Below are positions 1 to 8,106 of a DNA stretch of 64,000 nt, one piece after another; position 1 is the first letter of the stretch, and the number at the start of each line of letters is the position of its first letter. The position numbers were made by a program, and so were the translations under genes. The stretch lies in NCBI GenBank assembly GCA_943914465.1, contig CALUCD010000004.1, positions 62,001 to 126,000 of the forward strand, written 5' to 3'. The notes beneath the pieces are model-generated. The model worked only from the letters and a program-made list of their open reading frames with translations. It was not told the origin of the DNA and made no database searches. This stretch comes from an uncultured Corynebacterium sp. GTDB lineage: Bacteria; Actinomycetota; Actinomycetes; Mycobacteriales; Mycobacteriaceae.

Positions 1-1
1 G

Positions 2-493
2 GTTCTTAACGACGGCCGCGATCTTCCCGAAGACTACGCCGCCATGATGGAAGCGAACTGGGGTCCAGCCCGAGTGTTTGCCAAGGTCAAGCAGGAAGCA
101 CCGGAGAAGATCGATGAGCTCTACACTGCGATGGGCACGCTCATCCACGCCGGCGGCGAGGGCGGCAAGCAAGGCTACGGTGCCTATGACGAGATCATCG
201 CACAAGCCCTTGAGCAGGTGGATCTGCCCGCCAACTTCGCCGAATGCGCGAACACGGATGTCGAAGACGACCTGTTGCGTGGCTACCATTCGCAGGCGAT
301 GGAGGCGGTGGGTGATGAGGTGGGCACCCCGGTGTTGAAGTTGGGCGACACCGCGTTTTTCGGGCCAGTGATCACGCGCGTTCCGCAGGGCGAGGAGGCT
401 GGGAAGCTTTTCGACGCTGCCGTCAACCTCGCCGCGTACCCTTACTTCTTCGAGTTGAAGCGCTCGAGGACTGAGAGCCCGCAGGTGGGGTAG
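2..493 (+). CDS. DsbA-fold thiol oxidoreductase, 3' part
   Basis: The reading frame is open from the first bases of the window, so the start and any N-terminal CxxC active site lie outside it. About 163 residues are visible. The helical middle (around the LPEDYAAMMEANWGP stretch) and the VGTPVLKL segment, a likely cis-proline loop, fit the thioredoxin-fold DsbA family, in particular the actinobacterial mycothiol-dependent reductases of the Rv2466c type. The location just before rpiB also fits corynebacterial order. The family is supported by fold-like motifs only; the exact substrate and the catalytic cysteines cannot be checked here. Confidence 0.7.
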   Translation, partial: VLNDGRDLPEDYAAMMEANWGPARVFAKVKQEAPEKIDELYTAMGTLIHAGGEGGKQGYGAYDEIIAQALEQVDLPANFAECANTDVEDDLLRGYHSQAMEAVGDEVGTPVLKLGDTAFFGPVITRVPQGEEAGKLFDAAVNLAAYPYFFELKRSRTESPQVG

Positions 494-584
494 CGCGCCC
501 CCACGCCGCCCGTAGGTGGGGCTCTAGGTTTGTATAGCTATCCCACTGTATTTTGATGGGTTGCACTCAGGTAGTTTGAATTTT

Positions 585-1172
585 ATGAATAACGTGAGAG
601 CTGCCGTCAAGGCTGTCTTCAGTGGTCTCGCCCTCCTCGGTGTCGCTGCCTGCTCTTCACCCGAGGCCGTGGACCCCGCGGTCACGTTCACTCCCGTTCG
701 AGAGGGGTACGCGCCTGAACAGGGGCCGGTGAGCGCCCAGCCCCAGGCCGATGAGGCTGGGCGTGGCGCGTTCGCCTTTGCTTCCGGCCCGCTGGAGCTC
801 GGCGACTACGCCGGGCACGGCGGGCCATTTGATGCCTGTGAGGCCATTGCGGATGAAGAGTTCGCCGCTGCGGGGCTCGTCAAAGGCAAGCGCCTTGAGC
901 TTGCGGGCGGTAGCCTCGGCTGCCAGGTGCTGGCCGACAGCGGGGTGTTTCGGATTGTCACCTCAGCGCACGGTATACCTTCCGGCGAGGGGGAAGCGGC
1001 GCCGAAGACTGCACCGTCACGCATCCCGGGTGCATACACCTACACTGAGCAACCACTGTGTTATGCCGCCGTCGAGACCGTGCAGGGTGAGATTGCAGTG
1101 ACGGTCAATGACCAGGCACGCTGCCCAGACGCGATGCGGGTACTGGATAGCCTCTACGCGTTGCACACCTAG
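585..1172 (+). CDS. Putative secreted lipoprotein
   Basis: A 195-residue protein. The start at 585 gives a classic lipoprotein signal: Arg and Lys near the N-terminus, a hydrophobic stretch, then the lipobox VAAC with the lipidated Cys at residue 23. An upstream in-frame start at 561 would only add eight residues before this signal. The mature part is rich in Gly, Ala and acidic residues and holds four further cysteines (DACEA, LGCQV, PLCYA, ARCPD) that could form two disulfides outside the membrane. A TAGTTT -10-like hexamer ends seven bases before the ATG, so the mRNA may be leaderless. I do not recognise a functional family. Confidence 0.75.
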   Translation: MNNVRAAVKAVFSGLALLGVAACSSPEAVDPAVTFTPVREGYAPEQGPVSAQPQADEAGRGAFAFASGPLELGDYAGHGGPFDACEAIADEEFAAAGLVKGKRLELAGGSLGCQVLADSGVFRIVTSAHGIPSGEGEAAPKTAPSRIPGAYTYTEQPLCYAAVETVQGEIAVTVNDQARCPDAMRVLDSLYALHT

Positions 1173-1209
1173 CCCGGGTGGGCAGGGGGCCTGCGATACG
1201 CTTGGGCCC

Positions 1210-1683
1210 ATGCGAATTTACCTTGGAGCAGATCATGCCGGTTTCGAGCGAAAGAATCAGATCAAAGCACACCTCGAGGCCAAAGGCTTCGAGGTGACCG
1301 ACTGTGGGGCGCATGAATATGACGCTGCGGATGACTACCCGGCGTTTTGCATTGCTGCTGCAGAAGCGGTTGTAGCGGACCCGGGTTCACTCGGCATCGT
1401 GTTGGGGGGCTCCGGTAACGGGGAACAGATTGCCGCGAACAAGGTCAAAGGGGCCCGATGCGCACTGGCGTGGTCAGTTGAGACGGCGCAGCTCGCTCGC
1501 GAGCACAACAACGCCCAACTCATCGGCATTGGTGGTCGGATGCACACCGAAGAGGAGGCGCTGGCGATTGTTGATGCGTTTGTGACTCAGCCGTGGAGTG
1601 AAGAGGAGCGCCACCAGCGCCGCATTGACATTCTCGCGGAGTATGAGCGCACCGGTGACGCCCCGCAGGTCCCGGGCGCGTAG
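1210..1683 (+). CDS. rpiB: Ribose-5-phosphate isomerase B
   Basis: Interconverts ribose 5-phosphate and ribulose 5-phosphate in the pentose phosphate pathway; cytosolic. The 157-residue length and the N-terminal GADHAG motif (Asp8, His9) are typical of RpiB. The active-site loop is GGSGNGEQIAANK with Glu72, the mycobacterial-type arrangement in which Glu acts as the base instead of the Cys used by E. coli RpiB. The ATG at 1210 matches the family N-terminus; the frame stays open upstream to 1108 but that extension is not RpiB-like. TACGCT at 1197-1202 lies seven bases before the ATG, consistent with a nearly leaderless transcript. Confidence 0.95.
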   Translation: MRIYLGADHAGFERKNQIKAHLEAKGFEVTDCGAHEYDAADDYPAFCIAAAEAVVADPGSLGIVLGGSGNGEQIAANKVKGARCALAWSVETAQLAREHNNAQLIGIGGRMHTEEEALAIVDAFVTQPWSEEERHQRRIDILAEYERTGDAPQVPGA

Positions 1684-1701
1684 CGCACGCTCTGCGGGCG
1701 T

Positions 1702-1763
1702 GAAGTTACGAGTACAGTCGTCACAACCACCAATTGGGCGAGAAGTTACGACTATACTCGTAA
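1702..1763 (+). promoter_or_regulatory. Twin palindromic operator over a near-leaderless promoter
   Basis: Two direct repeats of GAAGTTACGA (1702-1711 and 1742-1751), exactly 40 bp apart, each begin a dyad ACGA-N6-TCGT (1708-1721 and 1748-1761). The second extends to a perfect TTACGA-N6-TCGTAA (1746-1763). The -10-like TATACT (1753-1758) lies inside the second dyad, and the GTG start of the ATPase gene follows eight bases later. Centre spacing of about four helical turns suggests cooperative repressor binding. The binding protein is unknown; autoregulation is an inference. Confidence 0.6.
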
Positions 1764-1766
1764 ATC

Positions 1767-2998
1767 GTGACCATCTTTCCGCGCCCCCAGTACTTAGGTG
1801 AGCTCACGGCCGTCGAGGGAACCGATCTGGTGCGCCTCATCACCGGCGTGCGAAGAAGTGGAAAATCCACCCTGCTCCAGCTCTACCGTGAGCATCTCAT
1901 TACCGTGAGCATCTCATTGCTCAGGGCGTGTCCAAGGACGCGATCATCACCGTGAACTTTGAGGATCTCGCATTCGATCGCTTGCGCGACGCTGAAACCT
2001 TCCACACTTTTGCTCGTGAAGCAGTCGATCGGGGTGTTCGCTACCTCCATGTCGATGAGGTGCAAGAGCTTGAGCAGTGGGCGCGGGTGATCAACTCACT
2101 GCGAGCCAGCGGGGATCTCGAGATCTGCGCAACGGGTTCGAACGCCTCAATGTTCGCCGGCGAGGGGCTTACCTACCTGGCCGGACGCTACATTTCGGTA
2201 GAGGTGTTCCCACTTTCATTAGCCGAATTCCGGGTCTTTACAGCAGCTCCCACCACACAGTTGCCCGAGGAATCGTACCAGCACTGGCTGGAATCGGGTG
2301 GTTTCGCTCGAAGCGTGCTCGCCTCAACTCCTGAGCTCACGCGCCAGCTGAATCGTGACCTCTTCGATTCAATTTTCACCCGAGATATCGCCCTGCGGGG
2401 TGAGGTCCGTGATGTCGCTGTGTTCCTTCGAGTCGCCTCATTCGTTCTGGATAACTCTGGGTCACCGCTGTCCGCGAACAAGGTGGCCAACACTTTAAGG
2501 TCCAACGGGGTGCGAATCAGCACCGACACCGTCGAGCGTTACCTCCGTCTGATGGTGAATGCGCATCTTCTGTACCCATGCCACCGTTACGACACGCGCG
2601 GGCGCGGGTGGCTGAAAACAACACCGAAGTACTACTGGGTCGATGCTGGGTTGCGCGATGCGCTGACCGGGAGGCGGGGTTCCAACACCGGACACGACCT
2701 GGAAAACCAGGTGTACCTTGAGTTGTTGCGTCAGCGGTTCGAGGTGTTCACCGGTATCGGAGCTGGCGGGGAGATCGATTTCCTCGCCCGCCGGGCTGAT
2801 CGAACCTTCTATATCCAGACCGCGTTAACGGCGATGGATGAAACGGTGCTTGAGCGTGAACTGTCGTCATTTGTAGGCCTCAGCCCCGGGTCCCGCTGCG
2901 TCCTCATGACGGGGGACCGGATTGCTTTGGCGACAGGGCAGGTTGACCAGATCAATGCATTCGATTTTCTGGCCCACCGGGCTAGTCTGCCTGCGTAG
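1767..2998 (+). pseudogene. AAA ATPase with DUF4143 domain, frameshifted by 17-bp duplication
   Basis: The first part (1767-1955) carries the Walker A motif GVRRSGKST; the second (open from 1928 to 2998) carries Walker B-like LHVDEVQEL, the sensor ATGSNASM and a C-terminal DUF4143 region with a PD-(D/E)XK-like remnant (GEIDFLA, then YIQTA). A 17-bp tandem duplication at 1884-1918 shifts the frame by two. Removing one copy joins the halves through LYREHLIAQGVSKDAIITVNFEDL-type sequence, exactly what this family has after the P-loop. So this is one gene, recently broken or slippage-switched. Family members are common stand-alone ATPases of unclear function. The GTG at 1767 follows the operator-overlapped promoter; a split two-protein product by re-initiation at GTG 1928 cannot be excluded. 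Confidence 0.85.
1884..1918 (+). repeat. 17-bp tandem duplication causing frameshift
   Basis: TACCGTGAGCATCTCAT occurs at 1884-1900 and again at 1901-1917, with the match running one base further to 1918. Seventeen is not a multiple of three, so the duplication throws the ATPase gene out of frame, and deletion of one copy exactly restores it. Confidence 0.95.
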
Positions 2999-3026
2999 CG
3001 GAAGCCCCGTGATCGCCACCGCAGCT

Positions 3027-4133
3027 TCACCACCCGGCGAAGTAGCGTTCAAGCTGCAGTGGCCCGGCCACGGGTGTGAGCCCGATTGATTCCGGGGTCG
3101 CGGCTATTGGTTCGAGCTCGAGGGCGGCGGCTCGCGCGGTGCGGACCACGGTCCCGTCTGCCGTCAGGACATGCTCGGCTGCCAGTAACGCGTGAGCGTC
3201 TTGTGGTGCCCACGCGGCCCCGATTGCAACATGCACGCGAGCTTCGACCGGATCGTGGCCAACGCGGGGATCAGCGGCAAACAGTTCCGGAACCTGATCA
3301 ACTTGCACGTATGCCCCGATTTTCACCCATTCGGCGATCACGAACTCCAGGACCCCTTCGCCAGCAAGCGGCGGGACCGTCACGCGGATATCAAAATCGG
3401 GGAAAATAACGCCCGCGGGCCGCGCGAGCGGGTGCGTCATCCTCATGGCGAGCGCGCGGGATTCAGCATTCTTCACCGCGGCCGCTTCGGCGGGGTCGGC
3501 GAATCTCTGGCTGAAATCTTCCTCTTCGTGCCGCGCAACCGCGCCGGGTTCGTGCAGCAGCGTCGCGCCAGCGTTGTACGCGCGGAAGCCGAATTCCCAG
3601 TCCTCACCGCCATAGCCGATCAATGTCGCATCAAACCCGCCGACCTGTGCAAAGAATTCGGCAGAACAGCTCAGCACCGCAGAGATAACGAAGCGCCACG
3701 AGGTATGGTCTGCAGCGCGCAGGTCGTCGGTGTCGCGCCACGCCTGGGCCAGCCATTCCGGCTCGGACTGTTCCGGCCCCGTCAGGCGGGTACCCACCAC
3801 CACGGCGCGCGGGTCTCCCACAATGTGCGGCACGACTGCGGACAGATAGCCAGGATCAGGCACCGTGTCTGCATCGAGAAATGCCAGCACTTGCCCAGTT
3901 GCCGCCCCAGCGCCCAGGTTGCGCGCCGCGGCTGCCCGAAACCCCAGGTCCTCCTGCTGCACCAAACGCACCCCGGGAATTTGAGGCAACTGTGTTGAGC
4001 CATCGTCAGCCACCACAATTTCAACATCGCCGGAGTAATCTTGCGCGCGCACCGCGTCAACCACCCGGGCGAGATCATCGGGCGCATTGTAATGGGGGAT
4101 GATCACACTTACTGCAGGCCACTTAAACGCCAT
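3027..4133 (-). CDS. Family 2 glycosyltransferase with galactosyltransferase-like C-terminal domain
   Basis: A 368-residue GT-A fold enzyme. It opens with VSVIIPHYN, has VADDGS near residue 43 and the metal-binding DAD motif at residues 87-89 (AFLDADT). GYGGEDWEF (Glu177, Asp178) is the acceptor-side motif of the glyco_transf_7C type. About 150 residues follow that I cannot assign. No membrane segments are visible, so it probably works in the cytosol. The start at 4133 has GGGAGG six bases upstream; a start four codons earlier is less well placed. It overlaps the previous gene by 25 bp and is the last of a three-gene minus-strand operon. Donor and acceptor are unknown. Confidence 0.85.
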   Translation of the reverse strand: MAFKWPAVSVIIPHYNAPDDLARVVDAVRAQDYSGDVEIVVADDGSTQLPQIPGVRLVQQEDLGFRAAAARNLGAGAATGQVLAFLDADTVPDPGYLSAVVPHIVGDPRAVVVGTRLTGPEQSEPEWLAQAWRDTDDLRAADHTSWRFVISAVLSCSAEFFAQVGGFDATLIGYGGEDWEFGFRAYNAGATLLHEPGAVARHEEEDFSQRFADPAEAAAVKNAESRALAMRMTHPLARPAGVIFPDFDIRVTVPPLAGEGVLEFVIAEWVKIGAYVQVDQVPELFAADPRVGHDPVEARVHVAIGAAWAPQDAHALLAAEHVLTADGTVVRTARAAALELEPIAATPESIGLTPVAGPLQLERYFAGW

Positions 4134-5005
4134 GCGTCCTCCCACGCTGCCGCAACCTCAGCCCACCCATACTGCGGTGGGGCAACAACTTTCGGTTCAA
4201 AGGCCTCGACCGCCTCGCGCCACGCACCGTTAGCAACAAGGGTGATCCTGCCGGGAAGCCATGCGTCGATTTCGCGGGTATATGTCGCATCGCTCGCCAA
4301 AACGGTGCGGCCAGCGCCAAGCCAGGTCATCAGTGAGCCAGACGCCGAGAAGTGCCGGTGGGCGCAAACGGGAACTTCAATGCGGCCCATCTCGTCGGCG
4401 AGTTGCTTCGGCTCTAGCCACCCGGTGATTGTTGCGTATTGTTCCAGCCCGCGCGCCCACCGTTCGTGGCCTGGTGAGACACCACCGAGGAAGCGCAACT
4501 CACGCCCGCTTCCCTCAAGCGCCGCGATGATCTCTTCATGGCCTTTGCCTGGGTAGATAAACCCGAGCACGCCAACGGTGCCTGGCTCGGGGGCAAACGT
4601 GGATTCCACCACAGGCACTGGCAGCGGGATCACGGTGAGCGCCGTGCCTGCAAAGAACTGCGCCTCGTGCTGCGAGTTCACCCCGACCAGTGCTGCGCGT
4701 TGTGCCAGGCGCTGGTAGGCAGCCGAACGCGTTGCAAAGCGGTGCTCGCCTTCTTGTGGCTGCGGCACATCGTGAACACTAACCGACAGAGGTCGGGGAC
4801 CGACACGAGCAAGCAGCGTATCTACGCCTTCTTGTGCGGTGGCGCCGAAGAGATGATCCGTAAATGCCACATGAATCGCCTCGTGCGGCAGCGGCTCAGT
4901 ACCGAAAGTTTCCTCCCGGATCACCTCTTTACCGCTCGCCTGCGCAAGCGCTAACGCGTATTCCGTTACTCCGTGACCCGCAGGGCCGACAACCAGGTGC
5001 TTCAC
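4109..5005 (-). CDS. Glycosyltransferase, GT-B (GT4-like)
   Basis: A 298-residue soluble protein with a GT-B look. The N-terminal half begins VVGPAGHGVTEYA and has VSVHDVPQPQ; the C-terminal half has GTVGVLGFIYPGKGHEEIIAAL, as in the nucleotide-sugar-binding half of GT4 enzymes, then SGSLMTWLGAGRTVLASD where GT4 enzymes carry their donor-binding acidic motif. The usual E-x7-E is not clear, so the family call is moderate. The start codon overlaps the stop of the WcbI-like gene as ATGA (5002-5005), indicating translational coupling, and the next gene starts inside its 3' end. Function within the glycan cluster is inferred from context. Confidence 0.7.
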   Translation of the reverse strand: MKHLVVGPAGHGVTEYALALAQASGKEVIREETFGTEPLPHEAIHVAFTDHLFGATAQEGVDTLLARVGPRPLSVSVHDVPQPQEGEHRFATRSAAYQRLAQRAALVGVNSQHEAQFFAGTALTVIPLPVPVVESTFAPEPGTVGVLGFIYPGKGHEEIIAALEGSGRELRFLGGVSPGHERWARGLEQYATITGWLEPKQLADEMGRIEVPVCAHRHFSASGSLMTWLGAGRTVLASDATYTREIDAWLPGRITLVANGAWREAVEAFEPKVVAPPQYGWAEVAAAWEDAWRLSGLQ

Positions 5006-5880
5006 GCTGCCACCTCCTGATCAAGGCCTAGGTTGGTGATTCGCTCCGCATGTCGTGCTAACCCATGGCGTACGAGTTCAGGGCGTGCACTGTAGTACTC
5101 AAGGTGAGCCCGGGCGATTTTGGCACCGTCTATCACGCCAGTGGTTCGATCACGCCACTGATCCCGCGCTTGCAGGCTGGGATCACCCGCACGGCCAAGT
5201 GCACGCGCGGCGTCGGGATCAACAGGCGCATCGAGCTGGCCCAACATCTCATACTCCGGCAACACCGGATCACCGGGAACCTTAAGCGCCGCCAGAACCT
5301 GGCGCGCAAGATGAGCCAGCGTGGCGTTATCCGGGTGGTTGACGGTGTGCCACAGCGGAATCGTCTCCAAAAAGTCAGAGACCACCACCGTCGAGTACGC
5401 GCGTTCGCGAGCGCGCATCTGGGCGATGGACATCTCGGCGGCGCGGCGCAGCGCCTCCGCCGAGGGAGCCACCGTACTGGGGCGATCCGCCCCCCGCGCC
5501 GCAGCAACCAGGGTGCGCAAGTCGTGATACGGCACCACCGGCGGGTTCTCGGACGTATCCAACGGGTTGCGAATAATCGCCTGGTAAGGCATCAATCCGT
5601 CAAACCGCAGCACCGGCACCACGACATGCCGGGCACTACGCGGCAGCGCGCGCACCAGTTGGCTGGTGCCTACCGGCAAGCCCCGGTAATCATCCCGAAT
5701 GGGCTGCGTGACCAAAACATCGGTGCGCCCCAGTAGATCAGTGAACCAGCCGAGATCCGCCGCGGTGAGCTCGTGCACGGGCGTGATGCGCTCGGAGGTG
5801 AACTGACCAGTAGACATAAGCAGCTTGCGGGTGGATTCGGCCTGGCAGTTGCCTACAACGGTCAGTCTCGGGGGGTGCAT
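5002..5880 (-). CDS. WcbI-like polysaccharide biosynthesis protein
   Basis: A 292-residue protein with the WcbI-family hallmark near the N-terminus, VVGNCQAES (Gly10-Asn11-Cys12-Gln13). WcbI takes part in capsule biosynthesis in Burkholderia, where it has been proposed to be an acetyltransferase. The start at 5880 is chosen because TAGATT (5892-5887 on this strand) lies exactly six bases before that ATG, the leaderless spacing; a GTG two codons earlier would sit on the promoter itself. It heads the minus-strand operon WcbI-GT4-GT2 and faces a plus-strand glycosyltransferase operon. The target sugar and added group are unknown. Confidence 0.75.
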   Translation of the reverse strand: MHPPRLTVVGNCQAESTRKLLMSTGQFTSERITPVHELTAADLGWFTDLLGRTDVLVTQPIRDDYRGLPVGTSQLVRALPRSARHVVVPVLRFDGLMPYQAIIRNPLDTSENPPVVPYHDLRTLVAAARGADRPSTVAPSAEALRRAAEMSIAQMRARERAYSTVVVSDFLETIPLWHTVNHPDNATLAHLARQVLAALKVPGDPVLPEYEMLGQLDAPVDPDAARALGRAGDPSLQARDQWRDRTTGVIDGAKIARAHLEYYSARPELVRHGLARHAERITNLGLDQEVAA

Positions 5881-5941
5881 GCACACAATCTAGCAACCCA
5901 CCCCGACACGGCGCTGGTAGGAAAATGATTATATTAATGAG
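5881..5941. promoter_or_regulatory. Divergent leaderless promoters of the glycosyltransferase cluster
   Basis: The 61-bp gap holds two -10 hexamers: TAGATT on the minus strand (5892-5887), six bases before ATG 5880, and TATATT on the plus strand (5930-5935), six bases before ATG 5942. At usual spacing both -35 regions fall in 5907-5915 and overlap, so polymerase binding to one could hinder the other. No clear consensus -35 is seen on either strand. Confidence 0.6.
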
Positions 5942-6988
5942 ATGCAGACAGAGTCGCCCGCGTCGCGTCGAATGAAAGTTCTGTCGGTCCCGGCCGAGCA
6001 CCCCTACACGCAGGCGATTCGCCCCGACACCGTCACGTACTTGCCCGATCCTGACATCGACGGGCACTGGTGGCCCCACCCGGCACTGACCGCGAAGTAC
6101 TGGCGCGAAATGCCGCCAGATGCCCTCCCGGATGTGCTGCATGTGCATTTCGGGTTTGAACATTTCACCCCCGCGCAGATCCGCGATATGACGCACGCCG
6201 TCCGCGCGCGGCGAGTGCCGCTGGTGGTCACCGCACATGACCTCGATAACCCGCACCTGGCGGACCAACACGACCACCACGAACGCCTTCGCCTGCTGGT
6301 GCGCGCGGCTGATGCGGTGGTGACTTTAACTCCGTGCGCCGCGAACAAGCTGCGAACGAGCTTCGGAGCCGGCAACGTCACGGTGCTGCCGCACCCGAGA
6401 ATCACAGACACACCCGTCTGCGCGCGCCGGGAGCCACGAGCCGCGGTATTTGTGAAATCCCTGCGCGGCAATGTCGTGGCCGATCCGCAGTTCTACCTCG
6501 ACATCGCCGCCCACGTACCGTTGGACGTCTACGTCCACGACGTCGAAGCCACCGAAGCGCTGCGCGCGGCGCTTAGCAGTGCTCAGGCGCGAGATACCGA
6601 TCTGCGCCTGCACGTTCATGCGCCCATGACAGATGCTGACCTGTTCGCCGCGGTGGCGCGCGCGACTGTGTGCGTGCTGCCGTACGCTCGCGGAACGCAC
6701 TCGGGCTGGTTAGAGATGTGCCGGGACCATGGCACTACTGTGGTAGTGCCTGACATCGGCTGCTACGCGGACCAAGTCGACACGCCACAGGCCGTGGCGG
6801 TCTATCCGGCAGGTGATGGGCGTAGTGCGGGCTGTGCGGCGCGGCGTCAATTAGCAACCGGCCCTGTCGCGTACCAGCAGGATCGAAAGCTGCAACTGCA
6901 AGCGGTTAAAAATGCGCATGCGCAGATGTACACTCAGCTGGCTGGGCAAACTGGATTGGCTAGCAAAGGGGGGCGAGGACAACCATGA
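5942..6988 (+). CDS. Glycosyltransferase, GT4-like
   Basis: A 348-residue soluble protein. LHVHFGFEHF and VTAHDLDNPH fit the N-terminal acceptor half of GT4 enzymes. AAVFVKSLRG opens the second half, and VLPYARGTHSGWLEMCRDHGTTVVVPDIG stands where GT4 enzymes bind the nucleotide sugar. The strict E-x7-E motif is not conserved. The ATG at 5942 is supported by the TATATT -10 six bases upstream; MKVLSVP at 5972 is an alternative but has no such signal. The stop overlaps the next start as ATGA (6985-6988). First gene of the plus-strand operon of the cluster. Confidence 0.75.
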   Translation: MQTESPASRRMKVLSVPAEHPYTQAIRPDTVTYLPDPDIDGHWWPHPALTAKYWREMPPDALPDVLHVHFGFEHFTPAQIRDMTHAVRARRVPLVVTAHDLDNPHLADQHDHHERLRLLVRAADAVVTLTPCAANKLRTSFGAGNVTVLPHPRITDTPVCARREPRAAVFVKSLRGNVVADPQFYLDIAAHVPLDVYVHDVEATEALRAALSSAQARDTDLRLHVHAPMTDADLFAAVARATVCVLPYARGTHSGWLEMCRDHGTTVVVPDIGCYADQVDTPQAVAVYPAGDGRSAGCAARRQLATGPVAYQQDRKLQLQAVKNAHAQMYTQLAGQTGLASKGGRGQP

Positions 6989-8106
6989 CGATGATCGTGC
7001 GCGAATCCGCACATGTGCGGTGTGAGAAGAAGTTGCGCATCGCCTTTATTGGCCCCGCCCGTTATCCCGTCCGCGAACCGTACGCGGGCGGGCTTGAAGC
7101 GTTTTGTCACACGATGGTTCAGGCGCTGCGCGCGCAGGGGCATTGTGTCGATTTCTTCGCCGCAAAAGGCTCTGATGGCAATGACCCCGAATTTGAGCTC
7201 CCGGGCGTGAAGTGGGGCGAAAACATTGACCAGGCCACCGACACCACCTATCCGGCTGGCGGTAAAGAACGCGAGGACGCTGCCTTTGCTCAGCTGCGGC
7301 GCCTGCTGGTGCAACGCGATTACGACGTGGTGCACAACAACAGCTTAAATCCGCTGGTCTTCCGCGGCGCGCACAGCCCTGAGCCGCTGCCGATGGTGAC
7401 AACGTTGCACACCCCACGGGTAGAGGAGCTGCAAGCAGCGATCACTGCCGCAGGAACTCACGCGGGTAGCTTCGCTGCAGTGAGCCGCACCACCGCCGCT
7501 GACTGGGAGCTTCCCGCTCCTGCGCACATAATCCCGAACGGCGTCAATGTGGATACATGGCAGCCTGGACCTGGCGGGCACCAGGCGGTGTGGTTTGGCC
7601 GCCTGGTGCCCGAAAAAGGTGCGCACATGGCCATGGATGCGTGCCGCCTCGCTGGGGTGCCGTTGGTGCTGGCTGGCAGAAACGGGGATCACTCGTATGT
7701 GCGTGAAGAGATTGAGCCACGCCTTGCACCAGGTCAGGCCACGTGGCTTGGAGAGATGCCGCATTCTGAGCTGCGCTCCTTGGTGGCCAACTGCGCTGTG
7801 ACTGTTGCCAGCCCGAGGTGGGAGGAACCGTTCGGCTTGGTGGCATTTGAGTCGATGGCGTGCGGTACTCCCGTTGCAGCATTTCAGCGCGGGGGTATGG
7901 GGGAGCTGTTGCAACGCGCGCCTGTGGCACTTGCCGCTCCTGACGACGTTGACGCACTTGCCGCCGCCATCCACCGCGCGCGCCGTATTGACCGCGCCGA
8001 GGTGCGCCGTTGGGTAGTGGAGCACCACTCGCTGACCCAAACGGCGCGTGCGTACGTCGAGCTGTACCGGCAGATCCGACGCACCCATGGGGCGTGGCAA
8101 GCCTGA
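6985..8106 (+). CDS. Family 4 glycosyltransferase
   Basis: A 373-residue retaining GT-B enzyme. It has PYAGGLEAFCHTMVQAL in the N-terminal half, VVHNNSLNPL and TTLHTPR in the acceptor site region, AVWFGRLVPEKGAHMAMDA at the start of the donor domain, and the E-x7-E motif EEPFGLVAFESMACGTPV beginning at about residue 280. These are textbook GT4 signatures. No membrane segment is visible. It overlaps the genes on both sides (ATGA upstream; the A of its TGA is shared with the next ATG at 8106), so the three plus-strand genes are translationally coupled. Confidence 0.9.
   Translation: MTMIVRESAHVRCEKKLRIAFIGPARYPVREPYAGGLEAFCHTMVQALRAQGHCVDFFAAKGSDGNDPEFELPGVKWGENIDQATDTTYPAGGKEREDAAFAQLRRLLVQRDYDVVHNNSLNPLVFRGAHSPEPLPMVTTLHTPRVEELQAAITAAGTHAGSFAAVSRTTAADWELPAPAHIIPNGVNVDTWQPGPGGHQAVWFGRLVPEKGAHMAMDACRLAGVPLVLAGRNGDHSYVREEIEPRLAPGQATWLGEMPHSELRSLVANCAVTVASPRWEEPFGLVAFESMACGTPVAAFQRGGMGELLQRAPVALAAPDDVDALAAAIHRARRIDRAEVRRWVVEHHSLTQTARAYVELYRQIRRTHGAWQA

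Noticed and set aside
499..521. CCCCAC/GTGGGG hairpin after the DsbA-fold gene
   Set aside because: Six-base stem with an 11-base loop and no T-run; too weak to call a terminator.
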